DNA of 64,000 bases from Gnetum montanum (lineage: Eukaryota; Streptophyta; Gnetopsida; Gnetales; Gnetaceae). Below the pieces are notes generated by a model. That model was given only the letters and a program-made list of their open reading frames with translations, was not told where the DNA came from and ran no database searches. Positions 1 to 11,371 of this stretch are shown one piece after another. Numbering within the stretch: position 1 is the stretch's first letter; each line of letters begins with the position of its first letter. The stretch covers positions 415,160 to 479,159 of the forward strand of contig MNCI01010461.1 of assembly GCA_015680685.1 (NCBI GenBank). The letters run 5' to 3'. The translations under genes were made by a program, and so were the position numbers.

Positions 1-2025
1 AAATAATCATTTGGGCTACAAGCACTAGTTATGGAACTAAAATAAACATTTTCCCTCTAACTAAGGCCCTTCTCACTTCCTACCTCCTCATCCTTCATTT
101 CATCGAAATGGTGATGGCTCTTTGGTGAAGGCATTCTTGTTATTTCAAGTGGATGGATTGGCCAAATGCATTAATGCGAAGTCACTGGATGTGGTTTGTT
201 GAGGCTGGACTTGGAATGGGATCTACTAAGTCACATTAATCATTAAATACACAAGGGGCTATACACCACCTTACTCTTGGGATTCCATTCCATTCTATTC
301 TTTCCATCATTCTTCCTCCATTGTTCACCTCATTGCCGGTTGTATCATTAGTGTATATTTTGGTTGACGCATTGTTTTCTTTTTGGTAAATTCTTGTGGT
401 TAAGACTTTAACTCTTATTCCAAATGACATTCCTAGAGCCTATGGACTCTTCGAATGTGGGTTTGTTAGGGCATTAAGGGCATGAGCTTACTTTGGGAAG
501 GACCCAATGGCATTCATATTTGGTGCATCCATTAACTTCTTTTCCTTAAAATTCTTGCAATCAGTGCTATTTTATTCATTTTCGTCTTAACATCCATTTC
601 ATCGATGTTATAGTTGTCTCTTTTTCTCCATATTTCTTATTCTTTATTCTTTCTCCATTCTATCGCTATCGGAGGTTCGCTCTTAGTCATGGGGGTCCTG
701 ATCCAATTTTTTCGATTTTCTTCTAGCCCCTACACCTTCAGTAGTCACCACTATTATATCTCTAGACCCGTATCAGCCATACCACAACTCAGCAAATAAA
801 CCTTTCACCGAAGCAAGGTATCAACTGCATTGTGATTCATTTACCCTTGTTAATATAGAGATTGTGTTGTGTGTGTAGATGGCAATCATACAACAATGGA
901 TTGGATTTGCAGGGAACACTTGGAATGGATCAATGTTGAAGTAGCTATGAAAGGAGCAAGATCAATGGCGTGCTTACGGATAGACAAAAAAAGACGCAAT
1001 CTTGGCATTGGCAGTAGTAAACTTCTTTCTCTCTTTCTCTCTCTTTCTCAGCTACCAAATAAGGCTTAGTGTCAAATGTATAAAGTGTTCACTCTTGTTG
1101 TCATGAACACCAATTTTGTCATGTTCTATAATGATGATCCATTTACATGTCGTCCCATTCACCATTAGTTCCATTCAAGTTAATAATCCCATACCTTTCC
1201 AATATTTTGTAAGGAACTCGAGGACGAGTTTTTATTCAGTATCGTACACAATATCGCGTCTTTCCTGCGATATCATAGTCCGTTGTCATTTCTATAAATA
1301 AGAAGTGGCTCTCCCTTGTTTCTCCATCTAGATCTAGACCCTTAGTGAAACTCTGGCAGTTTTACCTCTCTAGAGATAGAATAATTTCCATGTGCCCACA
1401 ATAGGAGCTCCAAAGTGAACGGATCTTTATTCAAGCAATTATTATACCTGAGCATAAGTTTGTGTACGATAATAAAGACGAACTATTGGATAAACCTTGT
1501 AGTGCATGGAATAGGCTAAATAGGAATTTAATTATTTTTATTTATTGTTCATTGTTTAATTCCTTTATTAGTTAATTAAATCTCTCTCAATCCTTCTCTC
1601 ATAGTTAAGTGCATTCAATACAACCACTGCGAGCATGTGCGTTACGCTTGGTAATCCCAGTAACGAATAGCGTTTGGTAATCCTAGAAGGTTGCATTGGT
1701 TCAAGGTGTGAACGGTAAGTGGGAATGGATGCTGATGCGAGGTTAATTAAGGCTTAGTTAGTTAGTTAAAGTTAGTTAATTAGTCTCTTCACCCTTTACC
1801 TCATTAGCATAGGCGATAAAACATAAAAGACATAAAAATCACATACCTCAGACTTACTTAACCATACAACCGTGACAAATACAAGTAAGTCTAGAAAGAC
1901 AACGAACGATTAACCTTAAGTGTTCCATAAGGCATGTAGGCACTTAGTCTGCGGAGTTCAACCGGATCGCACATGTAACGCTCGTATTCATATGGTTGAG
2001 TGTAGGGATACCTCGCCACTCATCA
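1..2025 (+). mobile_element. TR-GAG LTR retrotransposon copy A, 3' part only
   Basis: Position 1 onward aligns by eye with 7624 onward of copy B. The shared landmarks are the start AAATAATCATTT, the CTCTAACTAAG block and the GGAACTCGAGGACGAG block just before the LTR. The copy therefore enters the window from the left and ends with its 3' LTR at 2025. No gag sequence of this copy is inside the window. Short ORFs here (for example 869-1069 and 614-799) are chance openings in the non-coding 3' region. The segment at 1175-1240 can be read in + as the peptide FVRNSRTSF, which resembles the C-terminal tail of plant Gypsy polyproteins (inference). Confidence 0.8.
1241..2025 (+). repeat. 3' LTR of TR-GAG copy A
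   Basis: Matches the copy B LTRs through the TATA region (TCTATAAATAAG near 1293), the CTAGATCTAGACCCTTAG block, the GGTAATCCCAGTAACG block and the terminal CTCGCCACTCATCA. Its 5' edge is blurred: the TGATGAG start seen in copy B is not preserved and the GATATC array is shortened. The 1241 boundary is therefore approximate, while the 2025 end is clear. Confidence 0.8.
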
Positions 2026-2148
2026 CTACCAAGAATCTCAAGTTTTCTTTTTATAGTACTATAGTCTTACACAATAGTAGGCACATTCTTCAACTACAAC
2101 ATTAGATTTCTAGGTTTTTAAATTGGATAGTTACACATAGTTTAACCA

Positions 2149-2985
2149 TGATGAGTGGCGAGGTACCCCTACACTCAACCATACAAATACGAGCACTTCA
2201 TGCATGATCTGGTCAAACTCTGCAAATGAACTAGTTGTGGTATCTAGACAGTTACTCGTAGATCACAATTCGTTATCTTTCCACCTAGACTAGTATTAGC
2301 TTTGTCACGTATGGTTTAGTCCAGAGTGAGGTGTATGATGTGTTCCTACACTAATGCTACTCCTGGGTATGATGGGAAATAATATCAATTAAGCTAGGAG
2401 AGAGAGGGTGAGAGAGAATCTAAACTAGCCTAAGTCGGATGAGCATCTGTTCCTTAATCATCTGTACACATCTTGGACCTCATGCATGACTACCACTGGG
2501 ATTACCAAGCGCATGGCCTAGGTACGCTACTGGGTTACCAAGTAGTCACACTTAAATGCTCGTGATTAAGTCGTACTCATTCCGCATTGCTAGGAGATAA
2601 GGGTAGAGAGATATTAACTAAGAAACTAATAAATAACAATAACAATTAAATAATTAAGCTAAGTGGATGCTACAATGATGAAGTATTCTCGATCTTTATT
2701 GTCGGTCATGTGCATGTCCAAGTACATCACGCTCGAATAAGAATGTCGTACAATTACAATCATCACACTACGAGCATGCACTGGGAGAAAGGGTTGAGAG
2801 GAAATACTGACAAAAAGTCCCTACCTTAATACTAAAACTAGGTTCTTAACCAAATCCACTTGCCTCTTATTTATAGATGAGGAGATAGACCACAATATCG
2901 CGTACTTGATATCATGTTTAGGCTACAATATCATGTACGCGATATCGTGGGTGCAATATCACAGCTAACAATTCATGACTCATCA
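2149..2985 (-). repeat. Solo LTR of the TR-GAG family, with target site duplication
   Basis: Starts TGATGAGTGGCGAGG and ends GACTCATCA, the reverse complement of the family LTR ends. It contains the inverted TATA block (TATTTATAGATGAGG near 2868) and diverged GATATC palindromes near 2890-2965. It is flanked by identical 5-mers, AACCA at 2144-2148 and 2986-2990. With no internal region, this is what LTR-LTR recombination leaves. Its body is quite diverged from the LTRs of copies B and C, so it belongs to another subfamily. Confidence 0.88.
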
Positions 2986-3067
2986 AACCATGTTAATTAA
3001 TTGTGACTTCCTATCCTACTACCTAAGAAAGTGATGCCTAGGATTACTAGCAATAACAAAATGGAAG

Positions 3068-3862
3068 TGATGAGCTGCGATATCGCATCTGCCCCTACGA
3101 TATCGTGTACACGATATCATAGCCCATCGCCAGTTCTATAAATAAGAGGCATCTTTCCCTTGTTTCTCCATCTGGATCTAGACCCTTAGCCAAACTATAG
3201 TAGTTTTACCATTCCAAAGTTAGAATAATTTCCATGTGCTTGTAGTAGGAGTCTCAAAGTGAATGGATCTTTACTCGAGCAAATTGTACCTGAGCACACA
3301 TTTGTGTACGGTAATAAAGATGAACTTTCTGATAAACCTTGCAGCATGTGGACTAAGCTAAATAGGATTTAATTACTATTAAATGTTTAAATGCTTTCTT
3401 AGATAATTAATCTCTCTCAATCCTTGACTCTTCTAGTTAAGTGCATTTAGTACAACCACTTCGAGCATGTGTGTAATGCTTGATAACCCAGTAACGAGTA
3501 GCGTTTGGTAATCCCAGTAGCATTGCACTGGTTCAAGGTGTGTGCGGCAAGTGGGAACGGATACTAATACAGGATACTTAGAACTTAGTTAGTGAATAGT
3601 TAATGAAAGTTAGTTAATTAGTCTCTTCACCCTTCCCTCTTAGCATAGGCGTTAAAAAGATAAAAGTTATAAAAATCACATACCTCAAACTTACTTAACC
3701 ATACAACTGTGACAATACAAGTAAGTTTGGGAGGACAACGATTGATTAACCTTAAGTGTTCCATTAGGGCACATAAGCACTTAGTCCTTGGAGTTCGACC
3801 TAATTGTGTGTGAGACACTCGTATTCGTATGGTTGAGTGTAGGGGTACCTTGCCACTCATCA
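3068..3862 (+). repeat. 5' LTR of copy B
   Basis: 795 bp, starting TGATGAGCTGCG and ending GCCACTCATCA. It has three GATATC-centred palindromes at 3078-3118, a TATA box at 3137-3144 and a R/U5 region with the repeated motif TTGGTAATCCCAGTA. It aligns end to end with 8887-9682. The visible differences are mostly transitions, as expected for a methylated ageing element. Confidence 0.9.
3137..3144 (+). promoter_or_regulatory. TATA box of copy B 5' LTR
   Basis: TATAAATA in the context TTCTATAAATAAGAGG, conserved in the same place in the other LTRs of the family (8956-8963 on +, 17642-17649 on -). It sits directly downstream of the GATATC palindrome array, where a U3 promoter is expected. Confidence 0.7.
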
Positions 3863-3863
3863 T

Positions 3864-3881
3864 TGGTGCCATTGCCGGGGA
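3864..3881 (+). other. Primer binding site, tRNA-Asp type (copy B)
   Basis: TGGTGCCATTGCCGGGGA lies one base after the 5' LTR. It is complementary, with two mismatches, to the 3' end of plant tRNA-Asp (consensus site TGGCGCCGTTGCCGGGGA), which is widely used by Athila/Tat-type Gypsy elements. Confidence 0.8.
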
Positions 3882-4008
3882 CTTAGTTGTTTATGTGCTA
3901 CGTAGAACATAGGAGATCATCCATATCATTGGGAAGCTTAAATGAACCCTTAGGCTTGATCAAAAGAAAAATAAGACAACGGTAGACAGCACACCGAACA
4001 AGACTAAA

Positions 4009-6757
4009 ATGTCTTCTTCTTCGCACAAAAGCACTTCACCGCCTAGGAACAACACTAGAGACAGTCGATGACACAACACACAACCAAGAACCACCAGTTC
4101 CTCAACAATTCTGTGTGGTATATATTCATCACGATGAATATGTACTTGACTTTATCTTTATCCTCCATCAAGATGAGCAACTACATTGGAGAGACTTGAA
4201 GGGTAACATAGTGTTGCCTCCAGATCAAGCAATTCCCAACATGCTTCTTTGTGCTCTCGCGTGAATAGGCATGTCACAGTTATATGTAGAATACGTTGCA
4301 TGCGGTTTTAACACAAGGGATTACCATCCCACAAAAATGCAATGTCAAAGGGACTTGCAACAAGAGAGATACTATACATCGTTGAAGGGCAAAGGACCCC
4401 ATAATACTTCACCTGTCATAAGCTAAAATGAGGGTGGTGAACCTATTTTAATAGGTTCTCCACAAAATGATGTTCCCCCTCCTAACAATGGTGAGGAGGT
4501 GGTGTATCAAAACCTTCACAACCCTAGTTTTGATCCCCACGAACATCAAGTGTTCAACGAGGGAACACAAACACATGATAAGGGTAGGGATTCTGATCGT
4601 AATGGTAGGAAACATCCTCATGGTAATGGTTCTCCTTCTTCTTCACCTTCATCATCACATTCACCCTCTCCTTCAACATCAGGACGCAGTCACAAGGAAC
4701 CTAACCGTGAGGATAAGGGTAAGCAAAATGAGAGACCTCGACGAGAGAGTCGAGAGCAAGGACAAGGGCACTCTAGAGAATTAAGGCATGGAAGAAGGGA
4801 AAGTAGGAAACCACATAGACATCATAGATGCTATGAGAGAAATGACCACAAAGAACCCCTACTTGCAACCCGAAGCATGTTAGACATCACGGAGGTCGTT
4901 AGAATTCCTCCAAGGCACCAAAAAGATAGCAGGATCAAGAGATTAGACATGAATAATATCCCATGATTTGAGGGGGAATACAATGCTAGTCCTCAGAACC
5001 ACTTACAAGCATTTCACGATGCTTGTGCCTTGTAGAATATTGAGAACGAATGGCAAAAATTAAAGTTGTTTCCAAGGACACTAATGAAAGAAGCAGAAAG
5101 TTGGTACCGATCCTTAGAACCAGAATCCATTCGAAGGTGGAGTACGATGCTAGAATTGTTTAACGATAAGTATCAAATGTACTCTCGAGTGTCAACCTAT
5201 GAAAGCAAATCCAAGGATGGAAGTAGCGAACTCATGAACCCTTGGATGCTACCATGGGCAGATACTATGCACTGTTACATCGTTGCCCAAGCCATGGTTA
5301 CTTGTAGCAGAATCAACTCCACCATCTCGTAGATGGACTTAGGCATGAAACTAGGAGAATCCTTGGAATGTATGCCCAAGGGAGATTATCTGAGCTTAGG
5401 TCCAATCAGATTCATAGATTATTGGAGCAAGTAGCTAAGGAAGAAAGAGAGCTACATAAGAGAGAAAGCGCGGAAGAGTACAACCGCAATCCTTCCCTCC
5501 GAAAAAGAGGAGTGAGATTCTATGAGGAGGAGGATGAGTCACCACTTGAAGAGTTGGTGAATAGAAAAACCTTGCCACTTCAAAAATTAACAACATAAGT
5601 GTCGACAAAGGTAGATCAAATTTGGGACTCCTTAGATAGTAGATTTGAAACCATTCTAAAAATCATAGAGGAGTCTGAGCAAAGTAGTGATCATGACAAA
5701 AAGAAAAAGAGAGATTTGGACCATGCATGTAACAAAGGTAAGGGTAAAATGACCATCACCGAAGAGGTTGTGGANGATGACTATGGGTATTGCCACTGCT
5801 GGTGTTGCTCGATAGGTTGTGNAAATCCATATGGCTATTACGTGTAGCAACCAGTCTCTCCAAGTGACTCTGTCGGTCACATAACCCCACAACATCACTA
5901 CCAAGCTCGAGAGTATTATAGAACTCCTTCTCCTAGAAGAGACACACCACACGCATACCATCCTCCAAATCCATCTACCACTTTCACACTAATAGCTTCA
6001 TTACTATCCGCTCCAACAATGCAAGGGGAACTCCCCACTCAACCATAGCAATGCAATGCTACAAGAGCTATAAACCTTCAACCCGCTACTGGTTCTGACA
6101 ACTGCACAAAGAAAAGACCTTTCTTCAGAACCAACAGTCCAAACAAGCTCTCACAACCACAACCAGTTGAGCCTCCAAATGCTTCTTCATCAATTAATGC
6201 TTCGAAGCTCCCTTCAAACCAAAAATAGAGCTCAACGCACACAGTTATGTTAACACATACCGTCATTGACTGAATCAAGGAGGGACACCTTCCTAGGAAA
6301 TTCTCTGATCCTGGAAGTCCCTTAATTTATCTCCAAGTTGCTAGGAATAAACCTTGTAAAGCTCTTTTGGACTCAGGTTTCGGAGTCAACTTGATATCGC
6401 AAGAAATGTATAAAGCCTAGAACTTGCCTTCACTAAAGAAGAGCAATATTCGCTTAGAGCTGGCTGACCAGTCCATCACCATTCCCTTGGGAAGGGGACT
6501 TCCCAATAATAGTGGGAAGGGCATGACTAAGTACCATGAATGCATGCCTAAGAATCCACGATCTTTCCTTGGAAATATCTAAGGAAAACACTTGTGGAAA
6601 TATCAAGAAGAATAAAGTTCCATGCATCACATACAGTGATATAGGGTGTGATTGCGTACAGGAATGTTCAGCATTGCCTACATGCAACCGGTGTGCACCA
6701 AAGGTTAACATACAAAGGTGCCTATATGGAGCAACCACACAACAAGAAAACACCTAG
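4009..6757 (+). pseudogene. Gag-protease polyprotein remnant of copy B
   Basis: The ATG at 4009 opens MSSSSHKST, matching the start of the copy C gag. Fragments in order are: the conserved FILHQDEQLHWRDL box (near 4155-4195); a Ser-rich and charged Arg/Glu linker (4499-4960); a retrotransposon-gag core with AESWYRSLE and RRWSTMLELFNDKYQ (5040-5230); an acidic coiled region (5368-5760); and a retropepsin-like ALLDSGFGVNLIS with LELADQSITIP (6300-6490). Multiple stops and frameshifts break it. The Cys/His knuckle region present in copy C is missing around 5775-5822, and the protease has lost about 100 bp after 6490, including the flap. The DSG triad is retained here although the domain cannot be active. 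Confidence 0.85.
5776..5821 (-). other. 46-bp segment inverted relative to its element, bracketed by single Ns
   Basis: The + strand bases match the + strand of copy C at about 14736-14780 (ATGACTATGGGTATTGCCAC against ATGACTGTGGGTATTACCAC, and so on, with five transitions in 45 bp). Copy C lies in the opposite orientation, so this piece is flipped within copy B. An N sits on each side, at 5775 and 5822. Sequence on both sides is in the normal orientation. Confidence 0.8.
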
Positions 6758-8886
6758 TGGTTGATAGCTAATCAAGAGAGCAATCCACTAGCATGCATGG
6801 AACTAACTGGGGGAACAATTTGTGCTCACGTTGAAAGCATAGATACACTGGAGCAAGAGCATCACCAACTTCCAACCCTTAACCTAAAAACATCAATTGG
6901 GAGAAGTTGGACACTTCTAAAAAATTCAAACAAGCACTCATTATTTTAGATCTCTCCCTTTCAATTCAATCATGGGGGAGATGGCCACCTATGCTGATCA
7001 ATCGAGACCCTCAGTTCCTTTTAAAGTTTTTTTTTTACATATTTAATTTCTTTAACTTTTCTTATTTTTTGTTTTGCAACATCGTTCATACTTCTTCATT
7101 TATTTGTATGTTTATTTATTTTTGTTTTCATTTTGTTAAGTTTGTCACTTAATAAGTGCTTCGAAGATGGTATGAACTGTATTCCATTGATTGCTAATGT
7201 TTGGTTTTTACCTTTGAGTTATGATGTTATACTTTGGTATGGTTCTTTTGATATAACAGGCAATGAGACCATGTCATCCATGCATCCATGAATTTCTATG
7301 GTCTCTCTTGGCTTGGAACTGTATAGTACCTTTCTCACTAATAAGAACTATCAATGAATCGGTGATTGAGCATTTCTCAAACTAAGGAAGGACTCAAGGA
7401 CTGAAAAGGATGTGACTTCAAGGGGACTTGATGCCTTTGTGCTGGCCATTCTCTTGAATGCTTGGATGTTTTCTTCTTGAGTTTTCCTTACCATTCCAAC
7501 ACTACTCCATTATTGAGAAGCTGAGCTAATAAAAATAATAAGTCTTTGCATGGTGTGGTTCTCACGCATAAACACATAAAACAACAAAAAAAATGGTGAG
7601 AATTCAAAGCACACCCCTTAGACAAAATAATCATTTACGCTACAAGCACTAGTTATGGAATTGAATAAACATGTTCGCTCTAACTAAGACCCTTCCTCGC
7701 TTCCTACTTTCTCCTTTCTTGTTTTGTCGGAATGGTGGTGACTTTTTGGCGGAAGCATTCTCGTTACTTCAAGTGGATGGATGGGCCAAATGTATTAATG
7801 CGAAGTCACTGAATGTGGATTGTTTGAGGCCAGATTCGGAATGAGATCTACTATGTCACATTAACCATTAATACACAAGGGGCTATACACCACCCTATTT
7901 TTGAGACTCCATTCCACTCTCTTCTTTCCATCCTTCTTTCTCCATTTTTCACCTCATTGCCAGTTGTATCAATAGTCCATATTTTGGTTGATGCATTATT
8001 TTATTTTTGGTAAACTCTTGTGGTTAAGACTTTAACTCTTACTTCCAAATCACATTCCTAGAGCCTACAAACTCTTTGAATGTGGGATTGTTAGGGCATT
8101 AAGGGCATGAGCCTGCTTTGGGGAGGACCCACTGGCATTCCTATTTGGTGCATCCATTAATTTCTTTTCCTTAAACATTTTTGCAATCAACATTTATTTT
8201 GTTCATCTCCATCTTTGACATCCATTTTATTGGCGTTGTCGTTGTTTCTTTTTTTCCATCTTTTTTATAACTTATCTTTTTCCATTTTCTTGCTACCAGA
8301 GGTTCGCTCTTAGTCATGGGGGTCCTGGTCCAATTTTTTCGATTTACTACTAACCCCTACACCTTGGGTAGTCACTCTTATTATATCTCCAGATCCACAT
8401 TAGCCATATCACAACTCAACCAATGGACCTTACACTAAGGCAAGGTATTAACTGCATTGTGATTCATTTACCCTTGCTAATATCAGACTGTGTTGTGTGT
8501 GCAGATGGCAATCATACAATGACGGATTGGATCTGGAGGGAACACTTGGAATGGACTAGTGTTGAAGTAGTTATGAAAGGAACAAGATTGATGATGCGCT
8601 TATGGATGGACAATGAAAAGTGCAATCTTGGCGTCGGAAGCAACAAACTTCTTCTTTTTCTCATTCTCTTCTCTCTTCTCTCACAACTGCCAAAGAAGGC
8701 TAGATGTCAAATGTATATAGTGTTCACTCTTGTTGTCATGAACACTAAATTTTGTCATGTATTGTAATGATGATCCATTCACATGTCACTCCATCTACCA
8801 TTAGTGTCATTCAAGTCAATAATCCCATACCTTCCCAATATTTTGTAAGGAACTCGAGGATGAGTTTTCATTCAATCACGGGGGTA
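6758..8886 (+). other. Non-coding 3' interior of copy B with polypurine-like tract
   Basis: This is about 2.1 kb with no coding signal beyond chance ORFs, conserved in copies A and C and partly at 59,700-60,190. The stretch at 8826-8886 reads FVRNSRMSF in one frame, resembling the C-terminal tail of plant Gypsy polyproteins, so the interior may be the remains of a deleted pol gene (inference). The G-run CACGGGGGTA at 8877-8886 abuts the 3' LTR and probably served as polypurine tract. Confidence 0.6.
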
Positions 8887-9682
8887 TGATGAGCCGCGAT
8901 ATCGCGTCCACCCCTACGATATCGCGTACATGATATCATAGCTCGTCGCCAGTTCTATAAATAAGAGGTGGTTTTCCCTTGTTTCTCCATCTAGATCTAG
9001 ACCCTTAGCCAAACTATAGTAGTTTTACCATTCCAGTGTTAGAATAATTTCCATGTGCTCGCAGTAAGAGTCTCAAAGTGAATGAATCTTTATTCAAGCA
9101 AATTGTACCTAAGCACACATTTGTGTACGGCAACAAAGACAAACTTTCTAATCAACCTTGCAGCATGTGGACTAAGCTAAATAGGATTTAATTACTATTA
9201 AATGTTTAAATTCTTTCTTAGATAATTAATCTCTCTCAACCCTTGACTCTCCTAGTTAAGTGCATTCAGTACAACCGCTTCAAGCACATGTGTAATGCTT
9301 GGTAACCCAGTAACGAGTAGTGTTTGGTAATCCTAGTAGCGTTGCACTGGTTCAGGGTATGTGCGGCGAGTGGGAACGGATACTAATGCTAGGATACTTA
9401 GAACTTAGTTAGTGAATAGTTAATAAAATTTAGTTAATTAGTCTCTTCACCCTTCCCTCTTAGCATAGGCATTAAAAAGATAAAAGTTATAAAAATCACA
9501 TACCTCAAACTTACTTAACCATACAACCGTGACAATACAAGTAAGTTTGGGAGGACAACGATTGATTAACCTTAAGTGTTCCATTAGGGCACGTAAGCAC
9601 TTAGTCCTTAGAGTTTGACCGGATCATGTGTGAGATGCTCGTATTCATATGGTTGAGTGTAGGGGTACCTCGCCACTTATCA
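8887..9682 (+). repeat. 3' LTR of copy B
   Basis: 796 bp, TGATGAGCCGCG to CGCCACTTATCA, pairing with 3068-3862. TATA is at 8956-8963. It is followed immediately by the GGAAG target duplication. Confidence 0.9.
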
Positions 9683-10525
9683 GGAAGCATGACAAACTAA
9701 GAATTGAATGATTCATGGAAATATATTAAGAAAAAACCACTATATATATATATATATATCATAAGATCATACTGTACAAAAATCCAAATCAAAGACCAAG
9801 CATACATATCAATCTATAAAACTACATGCCTCTACATAAACCAAAAATTTGTCCTCATCTCGTAATATACAAAAACATAAACATTATATATATAAGAGTA
9901 CTATGCGGATTATACAATTATGAATAGTCTATAGTAAACTATATATCTATACATGGAACTATACATCAATTAATCTATATAGGCATACTTATTCTTAGCT
10001 CTCTTAGTGCTCTCCTATTCTCTCAAGTCTCCACTTGTAATGGAATAAAGTTAGTATAAGACAAAGTGAAAAGCCTTTACACTTCCCCTGCTAGATGGCT
10101 AACAAGTGCTACACTAGAGGAGAGGAATGAGGTACAAAGAAACCTACATCAACAGTTAGTCTCAAACGTGCTCTAACTAGCACATGCATATACACTATTA
10201 CATATAGTACTGACATACGGCCTACGAAAGAGAACAAATAGCTAACCCATAATCATAGATATAATCATTGTTAGGTATAACCAATCATATTTCCTTGGCA
10301 TCATATGCCTTTCACCCACATGCATTTCTGCAATCATATCCGTGCATTTGTATCCATATCATACCATTAATTATTACAAAAACTACATATTTATAGATCA
10401 ATCATAAGGTACATTACCATTGCTCTGACTCACAAAGTAATACCAACATATACATATAACCTATGTTGTCATTATCCCAACATACATTCATAATTCATGT
10501 AGTCATTAGAATATTTGTACATAGC
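9683..10525. other. Spacer between copies B and C, no gene seen
   Basis: AT-rich sequence with a (TA)n run at about 9741-9758 and no convincing ORF. It is the older DNA into which the flanking elements inserted, and it forms the loop of the B/C inverted repeat. Confidence 0.6.
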
Positions 10526-11371
10526 TGATGAGTGGCGAGGTACCCCTACACTCAACCATATGAATACGAGCGTAGCACGCGCGATCCAGTTGAACTCCGC
10601 AGACTAAGTGCCTATAGGCCTCATGGAACACTTAGAGTTAATCATTCGTTGTCTTCCCAGACTTACTTGTAGTTGTCATGGTGTATGGTTAAGTAAGTCT
10701 GAGGTATATGATTTTTATATCCTTTTATGTTTTTATCTCCTATGCTAACAAGGTGAAGGTGAAGAGACTAATTAACTAACTCTAACTAACTAACTAAGTC
10801 TAAATTAACCTAGCGTCAGCATCCATTCCCACTTACCATACACACCTTGAACTGATGCAACCTTGATTACCAAATGGTAGTCGTTGCTGGGATCACCAAG
10901 TGTAACGGACGTGCTCGAAGTGGTCGTACTGAGGCACTTAACTAGGAGAGAAGGGTTGAGAAAGATTTAATAACTACTAAAGCATGTAAATAATGAATAA
11001 TAAATAACAATAAATAAAATCCTAATTAGCCTATTCCATGCACTGCAAGGTTTATCCAAGAAGCTCGTCTTTATTGTCGTACACAAACTTGTGTTCAGGT
11101 ATAATGTTTGCTCGAATAAAGATCCGTTCACTCTGGAGTTCCTACTGTGGGCACATGAAAATTAATCTATCTCTGGAGTGGAAAAACTACCAGAGTTTAG
11201 CTATGGTCTAGGCCTAGAATGGAAAACAAGGGAGAGCCGCCTCCTATTTATAGATATGATGGTGCACCATGATATCGCGTCGCAATATCGCAGGGGAAGA
11301 CGCGATATTGCGAGGGATGCAATATCATGATAGCCGCGATATTGCAGCCCATGCAATATCGCATTCCATCA
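10526..11371 (-). repeat. 3' LTR of copy C
   Basis: 846 bp. On the minus strand it begins TGATGGAATGCG and ends CGCCACTCATCA. It holds six GATATC/AATATC palindromic units at 11274-11365 and the TATA block near 11250. It pairs with 16927-17769. Confidence 0.88.

Larger units (their letters stand above)
3068..9682 (+). mobile_element. TR-GAG LTR retrotransposon copy B, complete, non-autonomous
   Basis: Two LTRs (3068-3862 and 8887-9682) bracket a 5-kb interior. The insertion is flanked by identical 5-mers GGAAG at 3063-3067 and 9683-9687, a seen-in-sequence target site duplication. The order is LTR, tRNA-Asp-type primer site, broken gag-protease reading frame (4009-6757), about 2.1 kb of non-coding sequence, a short G-rich tract, LTR. 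I find no RT, RNase H or integrase motif in any frame, so it would need a partner element for replication. The family resembles the described TR-GAG elements related to Athila-type Gypsy retrotransposons. Confidence 0.9.

Noticed and set aside
4499..4966. 155-codon Ser/Arg/Glu-rich ORF as an SR-type splicing protein
   Set aside because: It is the linker region of the TR-GAG gag, present at the same place in copies C and D.
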